From positions 1-9,654 of the forward strand of contig JAGOIJ010000058.1 of assembly GCA_017995695.1 (NCBI GenBank): a stretch of DNA of 9,654 nt, read 5' to 3'. Below are positions 4,370-9,654 of the stretch, in pieces. Under the pieces are notes generated by a model. It searched no databases and was not told the origin of the DNA. It saw only the letters and a program-made list of their open reading frames with translations. Every line of letters starts with the position of its first letter. Within the stretch, counting starts at the first letter, position 1. The DNA is from Candidatus Omnitrophota bacterium. Lineage in GTDB: Bacteria > Omnitrophota > Gorgyraeia > Gygaellales > Profunditerraquicolaceae. The position numbers and the translations under genes are program-made.

Positions 4370-5797
4370 ATGTCGCATACAATGTTTTTATATGTTGGAA
4401 CAGCTCTGCTTACCGTGGCAATTGCTTTTTTATTGACGCGCATTGCACGATTGCAGGGGCAGTCAAGAATTAAAGTCGCAAAAGAGGCGTCCACTATTTC
4501 TCTTACGGATAACCAAGAGGCGCAGAGGCCTCAAGAAGCGCCTCAACGTCCCCCCGAAGATGATTTGCAATCGATCGTCGCTTCTTCTCATATTGCGCCT
4601 GAGATTGGCGATAAGGTCATGACACTTTTTAACCAGGAATTAGAGCGCAAAATTAGCGAGGCAAGCGTTGCGTTAACCAAAAAATACGAAGCAGCGATAA
4701 ACGAAAAGAATCAGGAGCAAGAGCAGGTATGGGAAAAGTATAATTCTGTGCTTGTTGAGAAAAAAGAGACAGAAGCTGTAGTGCGTAGTATCGCTGATGG
4801 CTTAGTCGTTGTTGACGCGCAGGGGAAAGTCGTGATGATGAACCCTGCAGCGGAAAAGATTTTAGGCGTGCAGCTTAAAAACAAGCGCGGAAAGCCCATT
4901 AATGAAAACGTCCAAGATGAGCAGCTGATTTCGTTGATCCAGCCTACTGCGGATAAGAAAAATAAAGAGATTGAGCTTTCTAGCCAGCAGGATGAAACAA
5001 AGAAGATAATCCGCGCTTCAACCGCCGTTATCGAGAGCGAGAGTGGCGCCACTGTCGGTATGGTTTCGGTGCTCAGCGATATTACGAAGCAGCGAGAGCT
5101 TGAGGAGATGAAGACTAATTTTGTGACCAATGTTTCGCATGAGCTGCGTACGCCGCTTGTGGCGATTGATAAATCCATCTCCCTGATTTTAAGCAAGGCA
5201 GCGGGTCCTTTGTCTGATAACCAAGAGCAGTTCCTTACTATAGCCGAGAGAAATCTTAAGAGGCTTGAGCGCTTGATTAATGACCTGCTTGATCTTTCAA
5301 AACTTGAGGCAGGTAAAATGCAGGTTGTCTCTCAATCTTGCTCGCTTGAGGAGATTATCAAGGATTCAATTGCGAGCCTTGAATCGTGGGCAAAGACTAA
5401 GTCTATCGCTCTGCAGTTTAAAATTCCCGAAGGTTTTCCGTCGCTGCAGGCGGATCCTGATCGGCTGGCACAAGTTTTGAATAATCTTATTGGTAACGCT
5501 ATTAAATATACCCCTTCCGGAGGGACGGTTACTGTTTTAGCAACTGCGCATCCTGAGCGCCGCGAGGTTGAGGTTAGCGTTATTGACACAGGCATGGGTG
5601 TCGCGAAGGAAAACCTAGCAAAGATATTTGATAAGTTTTATCAGGTTTCGAATCGCATGTCTACTGATGCTATTGGAGGGACCGGCATTGGGTTATCCGT
5701 AGTAAAGGAGATAGTTTCCCTACACGGCGGCAAGATTTGGGTTGAAAGCGAACTCGGCAAAGGATCAAAATTCATTTTTACTTTGCCATTACGGTAA
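4370..5797 (+). CDS. Membrane-anchored PAS sensor histidine kinase
   Basis: A 475-aa kinase that would autophosphorylate on His and pass the phosphate to a response regulator. One membrane segment (about residues 5-23) is followed by a charged/proline-rich stretch ('RPQEAPQRPPEDD') and a probable coiled coil (about 85-130, 'QELERKISEA...EKNQEQEQVWEKY'). A PAS domain starts near 135 ('SIADGLVVVDAQGKVVMMNPAAEKILGV'). HisKA contains His257 in 'NVSHELRTPL'. The HATPase_c domain shows the N box with Asn376 ('LNNLIGNAIKYTP'), the G1 box from Asp406 ('DTGMGVA'), an F box 'FDKFYQ' and the G2 box 'GGTGIGLSVV' (436-445). All catalytic boxes are intact. There is no periplasmic sensor loop, so the signal is probably cytoplasmic and read by PAS. 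AAGGAG at 4354-4359 supports the start. It heads a tight operon and is 23 bp from its likely receiver partner. Confidence 0.97.
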   Translation: MSHTMFLYVGTALLTVAIAFLLTRIARLQGQSRIKVAKEASTISLTDNQEAQRPQEAPQRPPEDDLQSIVASSHIAPEIGDKVMTLFNQELERKISEASVALTKKYEAAINEKNQEQEQVWEKYNSVLVEKKETEAVVRSIADGLVVVDAQGKVVMMNPAAEKILGVQLKNKRGKPINENVQDEQLISLIQPTADKKNKEIELSSQQDETKKIIRASTAVIESESGATVGMVSVLSDITKQRELEEMKTNFVTNVSHELRTPLVAIDKSISLILSKAAGPLSDNQEQFLTIAERNLKRLERLINDLLDLSKLEAGKMQVVSQSCSLEEIIKDSIASLESWAKTKSIALQFKIPEGFPSLQADPDRLAQVLNNLIGNAIKYTPSGGTVTVLATAHPERREVEVSVIDTGMGVAKENLAKIFDKFYQVSNRMSTDAIGGTGIGLSVVKEIVSLHGGKIWVESELGKGSKFIFTLPLR

Positions 5798-5820
5798 ATT
5801 ATTGAGATGGGAGGTGTTTT

Positions 5821-6231
5821 GTGGAGAAGAAAAATATTCGCGTTCTCGTTGTGGAAGATGAAGTTGATTTTAAGCATCTCTTGACTTTTTGGCTTGAATC
5901 GAAAGGTTATGATGTTGAGGTCGCGCAGAATGGCAAAGAGGCTGTAGAGATGGTGCGAGCGAAACCAGCGCATATCGTTTTTATGGATTTGCGCATGCCA
6001 GTCATGGATGGCACAGAGGCCATTAAAAATATCAGAGAATTCAATAAGGATATTCCCATTATTGTAATCAGCGCGTATGTCGGCGATCCTAAAGCAAAAG
6101 AAGCGAATGCTTACGGTATCTCTGGCGTTTTTTACAAGGGAACGGATTTTGAGGAAGGTTTATCATTGCTTGAGGTAGCGCTAAAGACTCATCGTCAGCT
6201 GAAAAAGCAGTCGCAGGAACAATCCGAATAA
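5821..6231 (+). CDS. Stand-alone receiver-domain response regulator
   Basis: A 136-aa CheY-like receiver with a GTG start preceded by GGGAGG (5809-5814, spacing 6). The acidic pair Glu12-Asp13 ('VVEDE'), phosphoacceptor Asp56 ('VFMDLRMPVMDG'), Ser84 ('IVISAY') and Lys106 ('FYKG') are all present, so it should be phosphorylated by a kinase, presumably the one encoded 23 bp upstream. After the domain only a short charged tail rich in Gln, Lys and Glu remains; there is no DNA-binding or enzymatic output domain. Output must be through protein contact or phosphotransfer to another component. The next gene begins 5 bp after its stop, linking it to the glycosyltransferase. Confidence 0.96.
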   Translation: MEKKNIRVLVVEDEVDFKHLLTFWLESKGYDVEVAQNGKEAVEMVRAKPAHIVFMDLRMPVMDGTEAIKNIREFNKDIPIIVISAYVGDPKAKEANAYGISGVFYKGTDFEEGLSLLEVALKTHRQLKKQSQEQSE

Positions 6232-6236
6232 TTTGC

Positions 6237-6947
6237 ATGGGGCAGAGGATTAGCGCCGTTATTCCTACGTTTAATGAACGTGAATCAGTGGTAAGTATTA
6301 TCCAAACGCTTAAGCAACAGATAAGCTCCCTTGAAGAGATTATTGTTGTTGACGATGATTCGCCGGATAAGACGTGGGAGGTTGTCGAGAATTTGCGCGC
6401 TAAAGATAGCACTATTCGTTTGATTCGCCGCTTACATACGCGCGGTTTAGCTTCGGCTCTTTGGGAAGGGATAGCTAGTTCTCGGGGTGAATCGGTGCTA
6501 TGGCTGGATGCGGATTTCAAGGCTCCTGAGGGGACGCTTGAGCGGCTCACGACAGCTTTGCGGGATTGCGATATCGCCGTTGCCTCGCGATACGTGCCGG
6601 GAGGGCGGGATAGCCGGACATCCTGGATAAGAAGAGCAGCGAGCGCCGCCTTTAATGTTTTTGCGCGTCAGATGCTGCGCGTGCCCATAAAGGATTTAAC
6701 GAGCGGTTACGCGTTGGCGAGAAAACATGTTCTTAAGCAACAGTATTTTCAGGGAATACACGGGTCATACTTTGTAAGGTTGATGTATCAATCGCATAGA
6801 CAGGGAGCGCGTATCAGTGAAGTTCCGTACGCTTGTTTATCAAGAACGCAAGGGTACAGTAAGACTACGGAAGATGTTTTTACTTTCTTTAAACTCGGCT
6901 TTTTATATATAATGCTTGTCATTAATCTTATAAGGGAGAAAAAATGA
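6237..6947 (+). CDS. GT2-family glycosyltransferase (dolichol/polyprenyl-phosphate sugar transferase type)
   Basis: A 236-aa GT-A fold glycosyltransferase. The start 'ISAVIPTFNERESV' and the nucleotide-binding 'VVDDDSPDKT' (Asp39-41) are typical of the DPM1/polyprenyl-phosphate glycosyltransferase group. Asp91 and Asp93 in 'LWLDADF' form the metal-binding DXD motif; 'SRYVPGG' and 'DLTSGYALARK' (from Asp153) are the usual later motifs. These enzymes move a sugar from a nucleotide donor, often onto a lipid phosphate. Only a short hydrophobic stretch ends the protein ('FLYIMLVINLI'), so it lacks the two or more C-terminal membrane helices of ArnC/GtrB-like members. The ATG at 6237 lies 5 bp after the receiver gene with no good Shine-Dalgarno, suggesting translational coupling. 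It overlaps the aminotransferase gene by ATGA. The sugar and acceptor are unknown. Confidence 0.9.
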   Translation: MGQRISAVIPTFNERESVVSIIQTLKQQISSLEEIIVVDDDSPDKTWEVVENLRAKDSTIRLIRRLHTRGLASALWEGIASSRGESVLWLDADFKAPEGTLERLTTALRDCDIAVASRYVPGGRDSRTSWIRRAASAAFNVFARQMLRVPIKDLTSGYALARKHVLKQQYFQGIHGSYFVRLMYQSHRQGARISEVPYACLSRTQGYSKTTEDVFTFFKLGFLYIMLVINLIREKK

Positions 6948-8185
6948 AAAAAAGTATTTTGCCGGATAAGGAGCCTGTCTTAAACCGGTCAGGAGAAGTT
7001 GTCCCGGTGAGTGATTGTTACCTAAGGGGCAATGAAGCTAAGTATTTGCTTGAGTGTGTTAAGACTGGTTGGGTTTCTTGTTTGGGCCCTTTTGTAGAAA
7101 AATTCGAGCGCGCCTTTAGCTCGTATTGCGGCGCACGCTACGGCATAACCTGTAGCAGCGGGACCGCAGCGTTGCATCTTGCTTTGATGAGTGTCGGCGT
7201 TACGTGCGGCGATGAAGTTATTATCCCTTCCTTTACCATGGTCTCAACGGCTAATGCCGTTGCGTATATGGGGGCGAAGCCGGTGTTAGTTGACGCGACG
7301 AAAGATACCTTTGCGCTTGATCCGGAGAAGATCGAAGCAAAGATTACCAAAAAGACCAAGGCAATTATCGCTGTCCATTTGTATGGTCATCCGGCTGATA
7401 TGGATCCAATCTTAAAGATTGCCAGAAAGCATAAACTTGCGGTGATTGAAGACGCTGCTGAAGCGCACGGCGCTGAATATAAAGGAAAGAGGGTGGGCAG
7501 CATCGGCGATGTCGCTTGTTTTAGTTTCTACGGGAATAAGATTATTACCACTGGCGAGGGCGGCATGGTTGTGACCAGTAATAAAAAAATAAAGGAACAA
7601 GCTGAATATATGCGTGATATGGCTTTTTGCAATGTGCGTCACTTTTGGCATCGGAATCTTGGCTTTAATTACCGTATGTCAAATTTACAGGCGGCAGTTG
7701 GTTTGGCTCAGGTTGAGCAGATTGATTTTCTCATTGAGCGAAGGCGTGCGATCGCAGCTACATATAATCGTTATCTGCGCAATGTCAGGGGTTTAACCTT
7801 GCCGCAGGAAAAGCCTTTTGCAAAGAATGTGTACTGGATGTACACCATACTCATCGAGGCAGAATTTGGCATGACGAGGGATATGCTTCGTAAGAAGCTT
7901 GCCGAGCACGGTATAGAAACAAGGGTTTTGTTTGTGCCCATCCATCTGCAGCCAATCTATGCGAAGCAATGCCAGGGCGCGTTTCCTGTAGCTGAAGATC
8001 TTTGCCGCAAGGGCATGTATCTTCCTTCAGGCAATACGTTGACCAGTCAAAAGATTAAACGCGTCTGCGATTGCATAAAGAGGCAGGTGAATGCTTTTTG
8101 CTTTATAGTATTTGCGTTTTTTAAGATTGGTTTGTTGCTTGAAGAAATAGTTTGTTTTGAGGGTGCGTTGGTGATTTGCGCATGA
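6944..8185 (+). CDS. DegT/DnrJ/EryC1-family PLP-dependent sugar aminotransferase
   Basis: A 413-aa fold-type I aminotransferase of the family that aminates nucleotide-linked 3- or 4-keto sugars (perosamine synthetase, ArnB, PglE and others), feeding amino sugars into surface polysaccharides or lipids. Visible are 'CSSGTAALHLAL' (cofactor phosphate contact), 'GDEVIIPSFTMVSTANAV', Asp170 in 'EDAAEAHGA', the Schiff-base Lys199 in 'SFYGNKIITTGEGG', and 'NYRMSNLQAAVGLAQ'. 'LPSGNTLTSQKIKRVCDCIK' is where such proteins usually end. About 30 further residues rich in Phe, Ile, Leu and Cys follow, probably from a lost stop. Translation is coupled to the glycosyltransferase by ATGA. ArnB-like chemistry beside a GT2 enzyme is suggestive, but the substrate cannot be read from sequence alone. 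Confidence 0.94.
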   Translation: MKKSILPDKEPVLNRSGEVVPVSDCYLRGNEAKYLLECVKTGWVSCLGPFVEKFERAFSSYCGARYGITCSSGTAALHLALMSVGVTCGDEVIIPSFTMVSTANAVAYMGAKPVLVDATKDTFALDPEKIEAKITKKTKAIIAVHLYGHPADMDPILKIARKHKLAVIEDAAEAHGAEYKGKRVGSIGDVACFSFYGNKIITTGEGGMVVTSNKKIKEQAEYMRDMAFCNVRHFWHRNLGFNYRMSNLQAAVGLAQVEQIDFLIERRRAIAATYNRYLRNVRGLTLPQEKPFAKNVYWMYTILIEAEFGMTRDMLRKKLAEHGIETRVLFVPIHLQPIYAKQCQGAFPVAEDLCRKGMYLPSGNTLTSQKIKRVCDCIKRQVNAFCFIVFAFFKIGLLLEEIVCFEGALVICA

Positions 8186-8204
8186 GCGGCGGTAGCGTAA
8201 ATCG

Positions 8205-8522
8205 ATGATTATCGATAACCTGGTAAGGCTAGTTATCCGCGGGAAGTTCGCCTATCTGTATGCAGGAGCGCGCCGACGCTATCTTTATTATTTTCATCGT
8301 GGCTATGTTCTCAAGCAGCTTACGCTGCGTAAGGGAGCTTGCAATCAGAGAGGCGACTGTTGCCGCTTGACCTTACCTTGGTGCAAGCATCTTACTAAAG
8401 ATGGCAAGTGTGCGGCGTATCAGAAACAGCCTTTATTTTGTAAATTATTTCCCATTGATGAGAAAGACCAGAAACTTAGTGGCGTTGGCACAAGGTGCGC
8501 CTATTTTTTTAAAAGGCATTAA
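8205..8522 (+). CDS. YkgJ-like cysteine-cluster protein
   Basis: A 105-aa protein with seven Cys (46, 52, 53, 60, 69, 79, 98) arranged as in YkgJ/UPF0153 proteins, a family annotated as zinc- or iron-chelating and of unknown biochemical role. The phrases 'CNQRGDCC', 'CKHLTKDGKCAAY' and 'QPLFCKLFP' follow the family order. The usual CxxCGxCC opening has Arg49 (AGA) at its second Cys. The N-terminal ~40 residues are basic and aromatic ('ARRRYLYYFHRGY'), without a signal peptide. An in-frame TAG at 8193-8195 limits the start to 8205 or later; the ribosome binding site is weak. It lies 19 bp after the aminotransferase and its TAA overlaps the next ATG by one base, so it is translated within the operon and may assist the radical SAM enzyme. 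Confidence 0.78.
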   Translation: MIIDNLVRLVIRGKFAYLYAGARRRYLYYFHRGYVLKQLTLRKGACNQRGDCCRLTLPWCKHLTKDGKCAAYQKQPLFCKLFPIDEKDQKLSGVGTRCAYFFKRH

Positions 8523-9654
8523 TGAACATCGCCCTGGTTAATCCTCCTTTCCAAGAGCAGTATTCAAAGAGTAGCGTCCGTTTTGTCTTAAATGTTATCC
8601 CCCCTTTAGGATTAGGGTATCTTGCCTCTTCTCTTATTAAGCATAGCCACACTGTTTCTATTACCGACTTTACCGTTGAGAAAAGCTTTGCGCAGGCTGT
8701 GCAAAACGTGGTTTCTACTCATCCGGATGTTGTTGGTATTACTGCTTCAACGCCTTTATTTGCTTCAGCTAAACAGTTAGCAGAGGCTATAAAGAAAAAA
8801 CTTCCTAGCGCTTTTTTCGTTCTTGGGGGCGCGCACGTGTCTGCCGTAGGCAAAGATGCTTTAGAAGATACGTGTTTTGATGTTGGCGTATTAGGAGAGG
8901 GAGAAGAAACCGTTGTAGAATTAACGTACCATCTGGCATCCAACGGCGTGCGTGATCTTTCAGGTATTAAAGGAATTATTTTCCGCGATGGCCATGGATT
9001 TGTGCAAACTCAACCACGCGCCGCAATTCGTGATTTGGACGCGTTGCCGCAACCGAGCAGGCATCTTATGCCTGCGTTGCGGCAATATCATCCTACTCCT
9101 GCGTCATTCCGTAAGCTCCCTCTGGGAGTGATGATTACGTCGCGCGGATGCCCGCAGCAATGCACGTTTTGCGACAGGGCAATATTTGGCAATGCGTATC
9201 GTGCGCGTAGCGCCAACAATGTTTTGCAAGAATTTGATGAATTGGTAAAGAAGTTTGGCGCGCGGGAAATTCGTTTTTTTGATGATTGTTTTGCGCTAGA
9301 TAAAACGCGTGTTTCTGAAATTTGCTCTGGCTTAAGAAAGCGCAAGATTCCGTGGACGTGCCTGACAACGGTTGGCAGCGTCAGCAAGGAATTATTGCAC
9401 GAGATGAAGCAGAGCGGGTGTTGGCAGGTTTTGTATGGCCTTGAATCCGGGGATGAGAAAATGCTTGCCTTGTTGCGTAAGGGAGCAACGCTTGAGCAAA
9501 ATATCCGTGCTGTGCAATGGGCGCATGCGGCCGGATTAAGCGTGCGCGCAGACTTTATTATCGGCACTCCCGGCGAGACAGAAGAGAGTCTAAAAAAAAC
9601 ACTCGATTTTGCGTTACGCATGAAGCTTGAGTATGCGCATTTTAATAAATTCGT
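8522..9654 (+). CDS. B12-binding radical SAM protein (3' truncated by window)
   Basis: At least 377 residues, open to the right edge. Residues about 1-150 form a cobalamin-binding-like Rossmann domain ('ALVNPPF', 'IPPLGLGYLASSLI', 'PDVVGITASTPLF', 'VLGGAHVSA', 'VGVLGEGEETVVEL'). The radical SAM barrel follows with its [4Fe-4S] ligands Cys210, Cys214 and Cys217 in 'TSRGCPQQCTFCD', then 'REIRFFDDCFALD', 'VLYGLESGDEKML' and 'ADFIIGTPGETEESL'. Members use SAM, and often cobalamin, for radical methylation or ring chemistry in lipid, hopanoid or natural-product pathways; the substrate is not evident here. The ATG at 8522 overlaps the preceding TAA, with AAAAGG at 8511-8516. It extends the operon of signalling and sugar genes, suggesting envelope modification. 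Confidence 0.95.
   Translation, partial: MNIALVNPPFQEQYSKSSVRFVLNVIPPLGLGYLASSLIKHSHTVSITDFTVEKSFAQAVQNVVSTHPDVVGITASTPLFASAKQLAEAIKKKLPSAFFVLGGAHVSAVGKDALEDTCFDVGVLGEGEETVVELTYHLASNGVRDLSGIKGIIFRDGHGFVQTQPRAAIRDLDALPQPSRHLMPALRQYHPTPASFRKLPLGVMITSRGCPQQCTFCDRAIFGNAYRARSANNVLQEFDELVKKFGAREIRFFDDCFALDKTRVSEICSGLRKRKIPWTCLTTVGSVSKELLHEMKQSGCWQVLYGLESGDEKMLALLRKGATLEQNIRAVQWAHAAGLSVRADFIIGTPGETEESLKKTLDFALRMKLEYAHFNKF

Noticed and set aside
4711..5196. 161-aa minus-strand open frame inside the histidine kinase gene
   Set aside because: It is antisense to a well-conserved PAS/HisKA coding region, is Ser/Thr/Cys-rich in the manner of shadow frames, and has no own signals.
9088..9621. 177-aa minus-strand open frame near the right end
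   Set aside because: It lies wholly antisense to the radical SAM domain, whose motifs are clear on the plus strand.

Overview
The window most likely comes from a diderm (Gram-negative-type) uncultivated bacterium. The support is an AsmA/YdbH-like periplasmic protein and an outer-membrane-type lipoprotein, beside GT2 glycosyltransferase, DegT/DnrJ aminotransferase and B12-binding radical SAM genes. The protein style and gene mix remind me of candidate phyla such as Omnitrophota; that placement is an inference from general resemblance, not a computed result. All supported genes lie on the + strand.

Layout. (1) 1-869: 3' part of a UvrD/PcrA-type helicase gene. (2) 870-1728: a repeat-dense island holding one gene, a cold-shock protein (1248-1448), with its own promoter, structured leader and terminator. 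The csp unit is bracketed by inverted copies of one palindromic repeat. Two 84-bp-period units lie on its left, and two near-identical 48-bp palindromes of a second family lie on its right. (3) 1729-3437: a short YdbH/AsmA-like gene overlapping by ATGA a gene whose product joins a YnbE-like lipoprotein segment to a YdbL (DUF1318) domain. This is a compact version of the ydbH-ynbE-ydbL system of envelope lipid homeostasis. (4) 3496-4239: a classical FtnA ferritin and a 69-aa half-ferritin carrying one ExxH site, closed by a strong intrinsic terminator at 4264-4307. (5) 4370 to the window end: a tight operon with its own candidate promoter. It encodes a PAS-containing membrane histidine kinase, a stand-alone receiver protein, a GT2 glycosyltransferase, a DegT/DnrJ-type PLP aminotransferase, a YkgJ-like Cys-cluster protein and a 3'-truncated B12-binding radical SAM enzyme. 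Gaps run from 23 bp down to overlaps.

How the parts relate. Region 3 probably builds a protein bridge for lipids across the periplasm. Region 4 stores or detoxifies iron. Region 5 couples a two-component signalling pair to what looks like surface-sugar or lipid modification. The most notable items are the YnbE-YdbL fusion beside a much shortened YdbH, the half-ferritin next to FtnA, the repeat island around csp (including a compensatory base change in a hairpin), and the attenuator-like csp leader.
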